Counted from the first letter of the stretch, positions 35,849-46,167 are shown. The stretch: DNA of 64,000 nt from Candidatus Chloroploca sp. Khr17 (GCF_004138165.1 NZ_RYFF01000006.1:122358-186357); one strand, 5' to 3'. Notes: generated by a model not told the origin, from the letters alone. A program made the numbers and translations.

Positions 35849-37129
35849 TCACCCGCGGGTAAGCGGAATGATCTCAGGGGCACCCGGCATCACACCTGCC
35901 ATCCAGACCGGATCACTGCCAAGGGGGTCAAGGCGCGCGTGGCGGCGGAGGGCTCGAGTAAAAAGGCTAACGAGAGTACTGACGCCGGCCCAGCCGTGAA
36001 TAGGCGAAAAGATAAACTCGGTGCCCCATTTCGCGACCACCCCGTGACCAATGAGAGGATTCGCGGTAATAATATTCGAGATCACGAGGTCGGGCTGTTC
36101 TTCGGCGATACTGCGCAACTGGCGCTCGAAGTTGGCCTGTTCAACGAGGCGCACCCCATCGAGCAGCGCCAGTTCGCGGGCGTGGAAGCGGCGGTTGATA
36201 TAGGGGGTTGAACACTCAAGCACCTCGGCACCGGCGGCGCGGATAAAACGCGCCAGGGGCAGCTCGAGCAGCGTATCGGCGGACAGAAAGACCTTCTTGC
36301 CCTTGAGCAGATCGGTATGCGCTTTGATGCGCGCCCAGGAGGCCGCTTCACGCTCACTGAGATCAACCTTGAGATCAAAATGAGCCGCGAGGTCTTCCCA
36401 GAAGGCCCGGCAGCCATCGGGGCCAAAGGGAAAGAGCGACGACATCACCGTCGCGCCACGCTCGTTGGTCAACTGATTTGCCACTTTAGCGAGGAAGGGT
36501 TGCAGGGGTGCAATGATTGTCCCAGGGCCAATCGGCGGCAGTTCGTGGAAATGATTAGCGGGAAGAAAACCAGCAACAGGAATACCCAGGCGCGAGGCCT
36601 CAAAGAGAAAATCATCGGCAATCGCATCATTGACCGAACCGAGGAAGACAACCCGTTTATCATCGGGCGGAGCCTCGGGGCAGAACGGAATCAACGCTTG
36701 CAACACCGAATCTTCGCTTTGGGAGAAGGTAAAATCGAGGCCAGAAGCAGGCACAAAGAGCACCGGCACCTCGGGAGTACTGACCGACTGCGCGAGGCCC
36801 TCAAACTCAACCTTCATCACTTCGGGGGTACAGGAGGAGAGCAAGAAGATCACGGAGGGGTGGTGTTCACGGGTAATCTCGGCGATCTGGTCAGCAATGG
36901 CCGGCTGTGCCGAAGAGAGATCGGCTTCTTCAAGCAATGAAATGGCGAAGCGTGGGCGGGCAAAAATCATCACACCCATTGTATTTTGGAGCAAATGGGC
37001 GCAGGTATGGGTGCCAAGAATGAGAAAGAAGCTATCCTTGATCTTCTGATACAACCAACCAACACTGACCAGGCCACAAAACGAATGATAGATCCCATCT
37101 TCGCGTGTGAACTGTGCCTTTGGGGGCAT
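35849..37129 (-). CDS. bchN: Light-independent protochlorophyllide reductase subunit N
   Basis: The 426-residue protein matches BchN/Chl[41 protein letters not shown] (first cluster-ligand Cys near 18 and the THTC Cys), then [12 protein letters not shown]. Together with BchB Asp it holds the NB-cluster. ATG 37129 has AAGGAG six bases upstream; the ORF goes further but without support. It is the promoter-proximal gene of the operon. Confidence 0.97.
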   Translation of the reverse strand: MPPKAQFTREDGIYHSFCGLVSVGWLYQKIKDSFFLILGTHTCAHLLQNTMGVMIFARPRFAISLLEEADLSSAQPAIADQIAEITREHHPSVIFLLSSCTPEVMKVEFEGLAQSVSTPEVPVLFVPASGLDFTFSQSEDSVLQALIPFCPEAPPDDKRVVFLGSVNDAIADDFLFEASRLGIPVAGFLPANHFHELPPIGPGTIIAPLQPFLAKVANQLTNERGATVMSSLFPFGPDGCRAFWEDLAAHFDLKVDLSEREAASWARIKAHTDLLKGKKVFLSADTLLELPLARFIRAAGAEVLECSTPYINRRFHARELALLDGVRLVEQANFERQLRSIAEEQPDLVISNIITANPLIGHGVVAKWGTEFIFSPIHGWAGVSTLVSLFTRALRRHARLDPLGSDPVWMAGVMPGAPEIIPLTRG

Positions 37130-37205
37130 AGGGGGCTCCTTGCCGCTACATGGAGGCCCAAGAGGGCAATGTAGTTTACAGTGCGTACTACGATCAACGG
37201 GTGCC

Positions 37206-37214
37206 ATTATACCA
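37206..37214 (-). promoter_or_regulatory. Extended -10 promoter of the bchNB-bciB-bchL operon
   Basis: On the minus strand TGG precedes TATAAT (37206-37211). The mRNA would begin about 70 bases before the bchN start. No canonical -35 is visible, and no PpsR-type TGT-N12-ACA pair is convincing. Confidence 0.55.
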
Positions 37215-37325
37215 CTCGAGGAAAGTTCCTGGTATATAAACAAGTTCCGTGCATAGGGTGTGCGCTCGTTTTAAGCGGACAATAGGCCATTGGAGCGCAG
37301 CAAACACCAGCATTGTTAACATGCC

Positions 37326-39251
37326 TTAACCAAGCCCTTCACGGGCCTCGTCGAAACTGCGATAGATCTCCTGCGACATCTGCATACCTTCGAGGCTTGC
37401 TCCGAGCTGGCGGCGGAAGAAGGCGTGGGTGGAGTAGCGGGTCGACGAGAGGAAATAGCGTTCGGTATTGTGTCGCACCATCGCATAAAACGCATCGGCG
37501 GCATGGGGATTCAGATTAAAGTTATCATAATTGACGATCACATTGGTCTGGCGGCCAATACTAGTAAAAAAACCATCGAGATAGGCAGCAAGTTCGTGAA
37601 CATCCTCTGGCGAGATCAGGTTCAGCCCCTCGAAATTGACAAAGGTGAGATTCGTCTCAGGATCATAGCGCGTACGTTCTTCGAGGCTCAACACCGAGCG
37701 TTGACCGAGGCCCATCGGGTGTTCGGCAAAAATGCGCTCGTCCATCACGCGCAAGTCGGGGCTGATCTGCGGGCGGAACGCGAGCATCGCCAGCACATCG
37801 CGTTCGAGATCGAGCCCGGGGGCAATTTCGATCACCTCAAGACCTGTGGGCGTCAGACGAAAGACGGCACGCTCGGTCAGATAATGCACCTGCTGACCCC
37901 GCGAGACCGCATAAGCTCCGCTAAACGTCACCTGCTCGACCTGTTCGACAAACTTGCGCGTCGTCCCTTCCTGGACAATGCAGAGCTTGCCGTTTTCCAC
38001 GCTGACCACCGCATTGCCCATCATGGTTCCAACAAAATAGAGATTGCGGGCCGTCTGACTAATATTAATAAAGCCGCCTGCACCAGCAAATTTGGGTCCA
38101 AAGCGACTCACATTCACATTGCCATGGACATCAACCTGAGCCATGCCGAGGAAGGCCTGATCAAGGCCACCGCCATCATAGAAATCAAACTGATAGGGCT
38201 GATCAATAATCGCCTGCGCGTTCGCCGTTGCGCCAAAGCTCAGCCCACCGGCGGGAATCCCGCCAATGCCGCCGGGTTCGACGGTCAGCGTAATCAAATC
38301 GAGGATGCCCTCTTCATTGGCAACCGACGCAATGCCTTCGGGCATGCCAATGCCAAGGTTCACGATCGCATTAATGCGCAGAAACTGCGCAGCGCGGCGT
38401 GCGATCACCTTGCGTGCCGTCAACGCCATCGGCACAAGCCGCCCGCGCCCAACGCGCACTTCGCCGGTATAGGCTGGATTATATGGTTCCCCAAAGGTTT
38501 GCGGATGCAACTCAGGCGGGGCCACCACGACACAATCCACAAGAATGCCAGGGATCTTGACCTCTTTCGGACTGCGCAGATGTTCCGTGGTGACGCGCTC
38601 GACCTGCGCAATGACGATCCCGCCGCTATTCTTGACGGCCTGCGCAAGCGAGAGGCTTTCGAGCGTCAGGGCTTCACGCTCCATCGAGATATTGCCCTCT
38701 TCATCGGCGGTGGTTCCGCGAATCAGGCCGACATTGATCGGAAACGCCTTGTAAAAGAGGTACTCCTGGCCCGCGAGGGTGACAACCTCCACAATCTGCT
38801 CGGTGGTCATCTGATTAAGGCGCCCGCCCTCCAGGCGGGGATCAACAAAGGTGCGAAGGCCCACGTGGGTAATGACGCCTGGTTTGCGTCCGGCGATCGC
38901 CCGAAAGAGGTGCGAGATGGCCCCCTGGGGCAAGCAATAAGCCTGAATGCGCCCTTCAAGGGCCATGCGCCCGAGCGCAGGGGCGAGGCCCCAGTGCCCA
39001 CCGACGGCACGCCTGACCATGCCATCGTGGGCAAAATGGTTGAGCCCACGCAGACGGCCATCGCCCTGACCAGCCGCAAAGACGAGACTAAGATCACGCG
39101 GATGGCCCGTCATCTGAAAGCGCTCTTCGAGGGCAACCGCCAGCGCCTCGGGGAACCCGATGCCAACGAAGCCGCTGGTTGCGATGGTATCGCCATCCAG
39201 AATAACGCGCACTGCTTCGTCAGCCGAAATAATTTTATTGCGTTTGATCAT
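37326..39251 (-). CDS. Acetate/propionate-type CoA-transferase (class I, fused alpha-beta)
   Basis: The 641-residue protein is a fused family I CoA-transferase. The alpha half has [18 protein letters not shown] and [14 protein letters not shown]; the beta half has the catalytic Glu region [32 protein letters not shown] (about 338-369). It resembles YdiF-like propionate or acetoacetate CoA-transferases. It may move CoA between short acyl groups in 3-hydroxypropionate or polyhydroxyalkanoate metabolism, but the substrate is not readable. The C-terminal ~120 residues (from about 525) extend beyond many relatives. I start at ATG 39251, with AGAAGAG upstream, where the family match begins. Confidence 0.85.
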   Translation of the reverse strand: MIKRNKIISADEAVRVILDGDTIATSGFVGIGFPEALAVALEERFQMTGHPRDLSLVFAAGQGDGRLRGLNHFAHDGMVRRAVGGHWGLAPALGRMALEGRIQAYCLPQGAISHLFRAIAGRKPGVITHVGLRTFVDPRLEGGRLNQMTTEQIVEVVTLAGQEYLFYKAFPINVGLIRGTTADEEGNISMEREALTLESLSLAQAVKNSGGIVIAQVERVTTEHLRSPKEVKIPGILVDCVVVAPPELHPQTFGEPYNPAYTGEVRVGRGRLVPMALTARKVIARRAAQFLRINAIVNLGIGMPEGIASVANEEGILDLITLTVEPGGIGGIPAGGLSFGATANAQAIIDQPYQFDFYDGGGLDQAFLGMAQVDVHGNVNVSRFGPKFAGAGGFINISQTARNLYFVGTMMGNAVVSVENGKLCIVQEGTTRKFVEQVEQVTFSGAYAVSRGQQVHYLTERAVFRLTPTGLEVIEIAPGLDLERDVLAMLAFRPQISPDLRVMDERIFAEHPMGLGQRSVLSLEERTRYDPETNLTFVNFEGLNLISPEDVHELAAYLDGFFTSIGRQTNVIVNYDNFNLNPHAADAFYAMVRHNTERYFLSSTRYSTHAFFRRQLGASLEGMQMSQEIYRSFDEAREGLG

Positions 39252-39483
39252 TGCTGCTGCTCTTCTAAAACTGGCCATTTTCGCCAGCATAAGCGAGATT
39301 CCCAGGGGCCACCGCCCCCCAGAACCAAGACCACCCAAATTATACTCAGATCATGGCGCTTGTCGCCTGCGAAATAAGCATTTCGACTGAGGTGTGGTGG
39401 TCGCAAGAGCGGCATACTAGCCTGATGTTACACTTTGTATGCTAACATAACTGCTTTGACGCAACACACTATGGGGTACGGGT

Positions 39484-40104
39484 ATGGATTATAGCTTGTT
39501 TGCGCGTGGAGCTTTATTCGGCCTGGCAATTGCGGCCCCGGTAGGGCCAATCGGTGTCTTGTGCATCAAACGCACCCTGCGTGATGGGCAACTGACCGGC
39601 TTTGTTTCGGGGTTGGGGGCAGCGACGGCTGACCTGATCTACGGGACGATTGCCGTACTTGGCCTGAGCATGCTCACGAGTCTGCTGATCGGGCTAAGCT
39701 TCTGGACACGTCTCATCGGTGGGCTTTTCCTCATCTACCTGGGGATACGCACCATGCGCGAACAACCGTCAGACAAAGCAGCCGCAGCCACAGCCCGTGG
39801 TCTGCTTGGTGCATATGGTTCAACCCTCTTGCTGACGATCACGAATCCCGCGACGATCATTGCCTTTGCGGCGATCTTTGCGGGGCTCGGCATTGGAAGC
39901 AGCGCAGGGACGCCAGGGGAAGCCTTCTTGCTCATTGCTGGCGTCGGCGCAGGCTCAGCGCTCTGGTGGTTGATGTTGAGCAGTGTGGCCGGCTTGCTCC
40001 ACGGACGCCTGACACCCAGGGTGCTCCGGATTGTCAACCTGGTTTCAGGCGTGATCATTACGGGCTTTGGCCTGGCGGCACTAGTTTCGTTGGTCGATGT
40101 GTAA
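39484..40104 (+). CDS. LysE-family amino-acid exporter
   Basis: The 206-residue protein has six transmembrane segments and the family signature FGLAIAAPVGPIGVLCIKRTLRDG (about 11-34), followed by GLGAATADLIYG. LysE/RhtB proteins export amino acids such as lysine, threonine or homoserine; the substrate cannot be told here. Its stop lies in the left arm of the hairpin that follows. Confidence 0.88.
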   Translation: MDYSLFARGALFGLAIAAPVGPIGVLCIKRTLRDGQLTGFVSGLGAATADLIYGTIAVLGLSMLTSLLIGLSFWTRLIGGLFLIYLGIRTMREQPSDKAAAATARGLLGAYGSTLLLTITNPATIIAFAAIFAGLGIGSSAGTPGEAFLLIAGVGAGSALWWLMLSSVAGLLHGRLTPRVLRIVNLVSGVIITGFGLAALVSLVDV

Positions 40105-40146
40105 AAGGGCGGTGTGGCTAGCCGCCACACCGCCCTTTTACACATC
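40096..40146. terminator. 23-bp perfect inverted repeat, bidirectional terminator
   Basis: Arms 40096-40118 and 40124-40146 pair perfectly. The left arm contains the LysE stop codon. It lies between convergent genes ending at 40104 (+) and 40158 (-), with A-run and T-run inside the arms. Confidence 0.8.
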
Positions 40147-40157
40147 CGGTCGGGTTG

Positions 40158-41756
40158 CTATAACTCAACCTTGCCGAGTTCAGCCTCGAAGCGTTGCACC
40201 ACGGTACGGAGAACCTTGATGCGGGCAAAGCGTTTATCCTCAGCCTCAACGACCGTCCAGGGGGCGGCTGGCGTAGAAGTACGCAAGAGCATCTCATCAA
40301 CGGCTTCTTCATAGAGCGGCCATTTTTCGCGATTGCGCCAATCCTCATCGGTAAGTTTCCACGCCTTATAGGGCACCGTCTTACGGGCCTCAAAACGACG
40401 GAGTTGTTCTTCGGGGCTAATGTGGAGCCAGAATTTGCAGACAATCGTGCCAAAATCGATCAACTGGCGTTCGAACTCATTAATTTCGGCATAGGCGCGC
40501 GGCCACTCATCGGGGCGGGCAAAACCTTCGATGCGTTCAACCAGGACCCGCCCATACCAAGAACGATCAAAGATCCCAAGTTGACCACGAGGGGGAAGCC
40601 GACGCCAGAAGCGATAAAGATAGTGATGGATTTTATCTTCGCCTTCGGGGGCAGCGATGGTATGCACCACATAGCTACGGGGGTCAATCTCGGCGGTGAG
40701 GCGCTGGATGGTACCACCCTTGCCGGCAGCATCCCAGCCCTCAAAAACGAGCACCGCCGGACGTTGCTGCTGATAGAGTTGCAAGCCAAGGCGATAGAGT
40801 TGGGCCTGGAGTTGCTTGAGTTGCTTGCTATAACTCTTTTCATCGAGGGTCAGCGTGAGATCAACCCGGCGCAGAATATGGGCCACTTCGGTACGCATCG
40901 GTTCAAAAGGAATAGCACTGGGCACAACAGGAGGTTCGGGGAGGGGAGAGCTCATACCATTGGGTAGAGAGCGGCGCTGGCGACGGAAAGCTGCACTCGC
41001 GTCATCAAGGCCGGCATCACGTATCTCGTCAGCAACGGGGGTGGCTTTGCGACCGAGGCGTGCCTCAATACCGGCAATCACGGCCTGCATCACCGCAACG
41101 CGGGCGTAGTATTTATTGGTTGCCGGGATAATGTGCCAGGGGGCATAACTTGTACTGGTACGTGCGATCATATCCTCAACCGCATCGGTATAGGCATGAT
41201 AATGGCGATGCTGGCGGCGATCTTCACTGGTGACCTGATGGGCCGTCAACGGATCTTTGAGGATGCTCTTGAAGCGATGAGCTTGTTCACTTTCTGAGAT
41301 ATGTAACCAGAGTTTGAGGATCACCGTGCCATCATTGGCGAGGTGGCGCTCAAAGGCAACCGCATTCTCACAACGCATGCGCCAGCGTTGGAGATCGGCA
41401 TCTGAGGCAGTACGTTTGGCAAGCATTTCACGGTACCACGAGCGATCAAAGATTGCCATCCGTCCATAGCTTGGGACTTTTTGCCAGAAACGGTAGAGCC
41501 AGGGGTATTGCATTTCTGAGGTACGTGGAGGCGTAATCGAATAGACCCGCAGCCCACGCGGATCGAGGCGACGGACAATCACCCCAATCGTACGAGCTTT
41601 GGCCGTTCCTGCCCATCCCTCGAAAACAACAATGACAGGCACACGTGCTTCGAGAATGGCCTGCTGCAAGGCATACAGACGCGACTGGAGTTGCGAAATC
41701 TGGGCACGATATTCAGCCTTATCGAGTGCCACCGAAAGGTCAATCTGGTCTAACAT
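40158..41756 (-). CDS. Polyphosphate:AMP phosphotransferase, tandem PPK2 domains (class II)
   Basis: The 532-residue protein carries two PPK2 domains. The C-terminal one has an intact Walker A (GWDAAGKGGTI, about 353) and FDRSWYGRVL. The N-terminal one has a degenerate loop (GWAGTAKARTI) but keeps FDRSWYREML. This one-dead, one-live layout is typical of class II PPK2, which phosphorylates AMP to ADP with polyphosphate. I start at ATG 41756 rather than the ORF start at 41783; the -10 box at 41763 leaves almost no leader (see findings). Confidence 0.9.
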   Translation of the reverse strand: MLDQIDLSVALDKAEYRAQISQLQSRLYALQQAILEARVPVIVVFEGWAGTAKARTIGVIVRRLDPRGLRVYSITPPRTSEMQYPWLYRFWQKVPSYGRMAIFDRSWYREMLAKRTASDADLQRWRMRCENAVAFERHLANDGTVILKLWLHISESEQAHRFKSILKDPLTAHQVTSEDRRQHRHYHAYTDAVEDMIARTSTSYAPWHIIPATNKYYARVAVMQAVIAGIEARLGRKATPVADEIRDAGLDDASAAFRRQRRSLPNGMSSPLPEPPVVPSAIPFEPMRTEVAHILRRVDLTLTLDEKSYSKQLKQLQAQLYRLGLQLYQQQRPAVLVFEGWDAAGKGGTIQRLTAEIDPRSYVVHTIAAPEGEDKIHHYLYRFWRRLPPRGQLGIFDRSWYGRVLVERIEGFARPDEWPRAYAEINEFERQLIDFGTIVCKFWLHISPEEQLRRFEARKTVPYKAWKLTDEDWRNREKWPLYEEAVDEMLLRTSTPAAPWTVVEAEDKRFARIKVLRTVVQRFEAELGKVEL

Positions 41757-41762
41757 GGGGCT

Positions 41763-41771
41763 ATTGTACCA
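41763..41771 (-). promoter_or_regulatory. Extended -10 of the PPK2 gene, possible leaderless transcript
   Basis: On the minus strand TGG precedes TACAAT (41763-41768). The predicted start site about seven bases downstream coincides with the A of ATG 41756. Confidence 0.5.
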
Positions 41772-41813
41772 TGACTTATCCACCTGATGCAGGTAAGACG
41801 AAGGCAGGCAACC

Positions 41814-42701
41814 ATGCTTCCCACCGCAATCGCCAAACGTTTAGAGGAGCACTTTACCGGGCAAGCGCTCACAGCAATCAGGCCAACCTTTGGTGGTTTT
41901 TCGAACATAAGTTTCGCCTTGCGTATTGGCAGCACACCATGTGTCTTGAAAGCTGCCGAGCAACCTGGCAAGCGCAATGACCTGCGCCACGAAGCGACCA
42001 TCCTTGGCTTACTGGCAGGCAAACGGCTCGGTGCGCCGACATGTCTCGCCCTGCTTGACGATGACGTATGGACTATCCTGGTCATGCGGCGTCGGCCCGG
42101 CATGCCAGGGCTGCAGTTTGCTCCCCGACCAGTAGCAGATCTGATACCAATCTATCAAGCCCTTGGACACACCCTGGCCCGCCTGCATCAACAAACGCCG
42201 GAGGAGAGCCAGATCCCACCGCCAGAGAGGCTCGCGATCCACATGCAGATAGGCAACCTGGCACCCCGGTTGGCTGAATTACCGCTGCCCGACATGCTCG
42301 CCCGCAACCTACTCGCGGCCATTGCGCATCCTGTCTGGCAGCCAAGCGCACCACGGCTGATCCACGGTGATGCCGGGCTCCACAACATTCTGTGGGGGGC
42401 GCGTGGGCTGAGTCTGCTCGACTGGGAATGGGCGGGGTGGGGCGAGCCACGGCTTGATCTTGCGTGGGTCGACTGGACAATGCGGTTTCGCCGACTAGCG
42501 CCAGTTCTCTGGGAGGTCTTTCTCGAGCGGTACAGCATGACCAGGCGAGCGTCACCAGACCTCGAACCAGCCACGCACAACGCCCTGATGATGGGGCAGA
42601 TTGCCGCACTGCTTGTCCGCTCGGCGGGGCGAGCAGCAGCCTGGGAAGAGTGGGTGCGGCGAGCCTTGTGGACAGTAGCGCAGGCAGAGGTGGCACCCTG
42701 A
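41814..42701 (+). CDS. Aminoglycoside-phosphotransferase/choline-kinase-fold protein
   Basis: The 295-residue protein has the kinase-like fold signatures: LRHEATILGLL (helix C Glu), the catalytic loop LIHGDAGLHNILW (about 191-203) and metal site LLDWEWAG (about 207-214). Families with this fold phosphorylate small molecules such as aminoglycosides, choline or fructosamine. No resistance role should be assumed. ATG 41814 has AGGCAGG upstream. It diverges from the PPK2 gene. Confidence 0.83.
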   Translation: MLPTAIAKRLEEHFTGQALTAIRPTFGGFSNISFALRIGSTPCVLKAAEQPGKRNDLRHEATILGLLAGKRLGAPTCLALLDDDVWTILVMRRRPGMPGLQFAPRPVADLIPIYQALGHTLARLHQQTPEESQIPPPERLAIHMQIGNLAPRLAELPLPDMLARNLLAAIAHPVWQPSAPRLIHGDAGLHNILWGARGLSLLDWEWAGWGEPRLDLAWVDWTMRFRRLAPVLWEVFLERYSMTRRASPDLEPATHNALMMGQIAALLVRSAGRAAAWEEWVRRALWTVAQAEVAP

Positions 42702-42726
42702 GATCTGTTCTTCTAAACCTTGCTTC

Positions 42727-42765
42727 GCTCGCCAAAAAGCCAGCTATGCTGGCTTTTTGGCGAGC
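42727..42765. terminator. 18-bp perfect inverted repeat, bidirectional terminator
   Basis: Arms 42727-42744 and 42748-42765 with a TAT loop and core GCCAGC/GCTGGC lie between convergent genes ending at 42701 (+) and 42774 (-). A5 and T5 runs lie inside the arms. Confidence 0.8.
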
Positions 42766-42773
42766 GGCAGACC

Positions 42774-43241
42774 TTACTTAAACCAGGGCGCATCGGGATA
42801 ACGCTCGTGGAGTTGCTTGTCAAGGCCGAGCCATTGGCCTGAGGGGGTCGCCATTAACACGAGAGAAGCGGCAAAAAAGGGCGGCATGGTCACATTATAG
42901 AAAGAGCCAGCCGAGATATTGGTCAGCAAAAAGAGCGCCAGGGCGGCACTTGTGCGCACTGACAAACCAAATAGCATCCCAATCGCCACAACCACCTGAC
43001 CAAGGGTCAACACCCAGGCGACAGGGCGATACCACGGAATGGCAAACATGCGCAGATACGCTGCCGAGAAAGAGTCGGGGTCAATTTCCGCAAGACGCTG
43101 GAGAAAATGCTCACGCATCACCGGGCTAGAGAGCCAACCTCGCGTAATCTTGTGGTAAGCTCCATAGAGGAAGAATGCTCCGAAGCTATAACGCAGCACC
43201 AGCACCGAGCCACGAGCAGCCCGTTTGAGACGACTATCCAC
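42774..43241 (-). CDS. DoxX-like membrane protein
   Basis: The 155-residue protein has four transmembrane segments and the DoxX pattern: LRYSFGAFFLYGAYHKI near the start, GQVVVAIGMLFGLSVRTSAALALFLL in the third segment. DoxX relatives include a thiosulfate:quinone oxidoreductase subunit and unassigned quinone-linked proteins. GTG 43241 has GGAGG six bases upstream, so I prefer it to the ORF start at 43295. Confidence 0.8.
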   Translation of the reverse strand: MDSRLKRAARGSVLVLRYSFGAFFLYGAYHKITRGWLSSPVMREHFLQRLAEIDPDSFSAAYLRMFAIPWYRPVAWVLTLGQVVVAIGMLFGLSVRTSAALALFLLTNISAGSFYNVTMPPFFAASLVLMATPSGQWLGLDKQLHERYPDAPWFK

Positions 43242-43397
43242 ACGTAACCTCCATCTTCGTTCAATGACAGCCCACCGACCAAGGCTGACTGACAATCATC
43301 GGACATATGATACAAGATTTTCTCAATGTTATAATGCAAAGCCACTGAGATCTTGCAAACCAAACAAACGGGTATGTCAAGGTAGTTGTGGTAGCTC

Positions 43398-43416
43398 CTT
43401 GCGGCTACGCCGCAAG
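43398..43416. repeat. Short hairpin in the diguanylate cyclase leader
   Basis: CTTGCGGC (43398-43405) pairs with GCCGCAAG (43409-43416) around TAC. A TATAAT at 43330-43335 lies upstream, so the hairpin would be in the 5' leader, about 20 bases from ATG 43437. Confidence 0.5.
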
Positions 43417-43436
43417 CAGCCACCCGGTTCTTCACC

Positions 43437-44981
43437 ATGGTTCAATCACCACAGGCATCAACTCGCAACGACATTTTAATTGTCGACGATACACCGGCCA
43501 ATCTCCGCTTACTGGTTCAGGTACTCCAGGGGGCTGGATATCGCGTGCGTGCCGTCACGAATGGGGAACGTGCCCTGGCTGCGGTCAAGCATAGTCCACC
43601 AGGGCTTATTTTACTCGATATTCGCTTACCTGATATTGATGGGGTTGAGGTTTGTTCGATCTTAAAAACAGATCCTATCAATCATCAAATCCCGATTATC
43701 TTTATCAGTGCCCTTGATGACACAAACGCCAAAGTCAATGCCTTCCGTGCTGGCGGGGTAGACTACGTCACCAAGCCGATTCATCCCGAGGAAGTGCTTG
43801 CACGTGTTGCAACCCATCTTGCCCTGCGACAACTGAACATCCAGTTGCAACAGGCGAACAAGAATTTGGCGATCAGGCTGAATGAATTAGAAACAACCAA
43901 CAGGCTCCTCGAGCAAGAGATTGTTGCGCGGCGTGCAGCTGAAGAGCAGAATGCGCACCTGTTGGCACACGAGCGGGAACGCGTGTTTCGGCTCGATCAG
44001 TTGCTGAGTGAAATGATGATTATTAGCGGCCCCCTCGATCTCAACAGCGTCTATCAAGCGATTGTCAACGGTGTCACGCGAGTGCTCCGTTGCGAATCAG
44101 CTGCGCTGGCACGTACCCAACGTGACAACACCTATCTCGAAATTGTTGCCGTCGCTCATTTATCGCCAGACGTGCTCGGCATCCAGATCCCCTGGCATGA
44201 TCCGTTGCTTGGCCGTGTGGCTGCCGAGAAGATCATGCTGCAGTGGGCGACCAGCCCACGCGAACTGCAGACCACCGGCGAGACCCTGGCGGCCCCACTC
44301 ATTGTCGGTGATCACCTTGAAGGCGTCATCGTGGTTGTCGAGGCTACGTCAAAAATCTCGTTTGATCACGAGGATTTTCAATTACTGAGGCTCTTTACCC
44401 AGCAAGCAACGATTGCGATCCAGAATACGCGCCTCTTTGAGGAGGTGCAACACCTGGCTCGCATTGACCCTCTGACCGGGCTTTTCAATCGACGTTATTT
44501 CTATGAAGTCGCCCAACGTGACCTTGAACGCATGCGTCGTAGCCGTGGCTCATTAGGGCTCATGTTGCTTGATATTGATCACTTCAAACAGATCAACGAC
44601 CAGTATGGGCACCACGCAGGCGATCAAGCGCTCCAACTGGTGGCAAGTTTGTTACGTGAGCGGGTACGCACTGTCGATGTCAGTGCCCGTTTTGGCGGCG
44701 AAGAGATGGTCATTTTGTTGCCTGATGCTAGCCTTGAGCAGACGCTGCTGGTGGCCGAACGCATCCGAACAAGCATTGCCAATCTGACCATTAAGAGTGA
44801 CCATGGCTCGTTTCAACTGACCGTCAGTATTGGCATAACCGTTGTCTCGGGCAACCAGCTTGATCGCGAGCTTGATGACCTGATCATCTGTGCCGATCAA
44901 GCCTGTTATGCCGCCAAGCATGCCGGACGCAATCAAATCAAGGTCTGGGACGAGTCAGTGATCACGGTTCAGCCGGAATAA
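43437..44981 (+). CDS. Response regulator with GAF and GGDEF domains (diguanylate cyclase)
   Basis: The 514-residue protein has a receiver domain (about 11-125) with the acidic pair Asp17/Asp18 and phosphoacceptor Asp61, followed by a coiled coil (about 135-185), a GAF domain (about 195-335), and a GGDEF domain with FGGEEMVIL (about 419-427). The inhibitory I-site RTVD lies five residues before the GGEE motif. It makes c-di-GMP when phosphorylated. The final residue of the signature is Met rather than Phe, a known tolerated variant. No partner histidine kinase is adjacent. Confidence 0.92.
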   Translation: MVQSPQASTRNDILIVDDTPANLRLLVQVLQGAGYRVRAVTNGERALAAVKHSPPGLILLDIRLPDIDGVEVCSILKTDPINHQIPIIFISALDDTNAKVNAFRAGGVDYVTKPIHPEEVLARVATHLALRQLNIQLQQANKNLAIRLNELETTNRLLEQEIVARRAAEEQNAHLLAHERERVFRLDQLLSEMMIISGPLDLNSVYQAIVNGVTRVLRCESAALARTQRDNTYLEIVAVAHLSPDVLGIQIPWHDPLLGRVAAEKIMLQWATSPRELQTTGETLAAPLIVGDHLEGVIVVVEATSKISFDHEDFQLLRLFTQQATIAIQNTRLFEEVQHLARIDPLTGLFNRRYFYEVAQRDLERMRRSRGSLGLMLLDIDHFKQINDQYGHHAGDQALQLVASLLRERVRTVDVSARFGGEEMVILLPDASLEQTLLVAERIRTSIANLTIKSDHGSFQLTVSIGITVVSGNQLDRELDDLIICADQACYAAKHAGRNQIKVWDESVITVQPE

Positions 44982-45070
44982 CCTCTACCGTCACCTCATC
45001 AATTTTCCAGGTCGCGGCTAACCAGGTTGCCGATGGCATGGCGCTCCGTACCGGTTTATAGTATCTGTAG

Positions 45071-45115
45071 TTCCGCGGAGGGGCTGAGGCCGATGGTCTC
45101 AACCCCTCCACGGAA
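45071..45115. repeat. Imperfect 18-bp hairpin upstream of the protease genes
   Basis: Arms 45071-45088 and 45098-45115 pair with two mismatches around a 9-base loop. It may terminate the diguanylate cyclase transcript. Confidence 0.5.
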
Positions 45116-45164
45116 AGGAACGCTTTTTTAGCGTGATAGGCTTAACAAGAAAGCATACAAACAT

Positions 45165-46067
45165 ATGGAAACAAATGAAGCTTCGGCCCTGGCAATGATT
45201 TCGACCCAAATGGCGGATGCAGTCGAACGGATTGGGATGAGTCTGGTGCAAGTACGCGGGCGCACACGTGGCCCGGCTACCGGTATTGTGGTCACAGACG
45301 ATACGGTGCTGACGGCCGACCATGTGCTCGAACGTGACGATGATCTGACCATTGAAACGCCTGATGGGCGTATCCTGCCAGCACAACTGGCTGGGCGTGA
45401 CCACGCCAGTGATCTTGCCCTGCTGCGCATTGATAGTCTCGGGACAACTCCGGCGGCGTTTGTCGAGAGTCCGGCCCGTGTAGGGCAGTTGATTCTCGCC
45501 GTGGGGCGGCCCGGCAGCAGCCCAATGGCCTCGTTTGGCATTATCAGTGCCACCGGCGGCCCTTTACGCGGGCGGCGTGGGGCGATGCTTGAGCAATATG
45601 TCCAGACTGATGCGATTCCCTATCCTGGTTTTTCCGGGGGAGCCTTGATTGATGCCGAAGGCAAGGTTGCCGCAGTCTTGACCACCGGGTTGATCAACGG
45701 GGTTGCCCTTGGTGTCCCGGCCGCACTCTCCTGGCGGATTGCCGCAACTCTTGGGGCAACAGGCTATATCAAACGCGGCTTTCTTGGCATTAGCAGCCAA
45801 CCCGTCGAGTTGCCCGAAGGCCAGCGCGGAGGACAGAGTCAGGCCCACGGGTTGCTGATTGTGCGCGTCGAACCAGGCAGCCCGGCGGCCCAGGGTGGCC
45901 TGTTGCTCGGTGATGTCTTGATTACGTTTGATGGACATTCGCTCACCGACACCGATGAATTGCAGGCCTTGCTGGTCGGTGAGCGAGTTGGCAAGCAAGT
46001 GCCGGTACAGGTACTGCGAGGCGGGTCGCTCTTTACGGCCCTCGTCACGGTGGGCCAGCGAAGTTAA
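45165..46067 (+). CDS. HtrA/DegP-like serine protease with PDZ domain, no signal peptide
   Basis: The 300-residue protein has the trypsin-like triad His53 (TADHV), Asp83 (ASDLALL) and Ser157 (PGFSGGA), then one PDZ domain (about 200-295: GFLGISSQPVEL, VEPGSPAAQGGLLLGDVLITFDG). The usual export signal or membrane anchor of HtrA is absent, so it should act in the cytoplasm. It is the first of two paralogues, followed by a coupled LuxR gene. Confidence 0.9.
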   Translation: METNEASALAMISTQMADAVERIGMSLVQVRGRTRGPATGIVVTDDTVLTADHVLERDDDLTIETPDGRILPAQLAGRDHASDLALLRIDSLGTTPAAFVESPARVGQLILAVGRPGSSPMASFGIISATGGPLRGRRGAMLEQYVQTDAIPYPGFSGGALIDAEGKVAAVLTTGLINGVALGVPAALSWRIAATLGATGYIKRGFLGISSQPVELPEGQRGGQSQAHGLLIVRVEPGSPAAQGGLLLGDVLITFDGHSLTDTDELQALLVGERVGKQVPVQVLRGGSLFTALVTVGQRS

Positions 46068-46088
46068 GCAACAGGGTGAGCGCCCGTC

Positions 46089-46121
46089 AGACCTCACAGG
46101 TCTTCAAGACCTGTGAGGTCT
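46089..46121. repeat. 14-bp inverted repeat between the two protease genes
   Basis: AGACCTCACAGGTC (46089-46102) and its complement (46108-46121) lie in the 100-base gap, 46 bases before the second gene start. It could attenuate transcription or protect mRNA ends. Confidence 0.6.
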
Positions 46122-46167
46122 CTTGACCGACGACGAAGCTCAGCACTCATTGCAAAGGATAAAAAAG

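Noticed and set aside
37130..37260. PpsR/CrtJ-type TGT-N12-ACA sites upstream of bchN
   Set aside because: TGTAGTTTACA-like fragments exist near 37173, but the spacing is N5, not N12, and no second site fits.
37425..39377. 650-codon plus-strand ORF
   Set aside because: It lies opposite the CoA-transferase gene, has no ribosome site and no recognisable domain; it is a GC-rich antisense shadow.
41814..42701. Aminoglycoside resistance gene
   Set aside because: Only the generic kinase-fold motifs are visible; this fold covers many housekeeping kinases.
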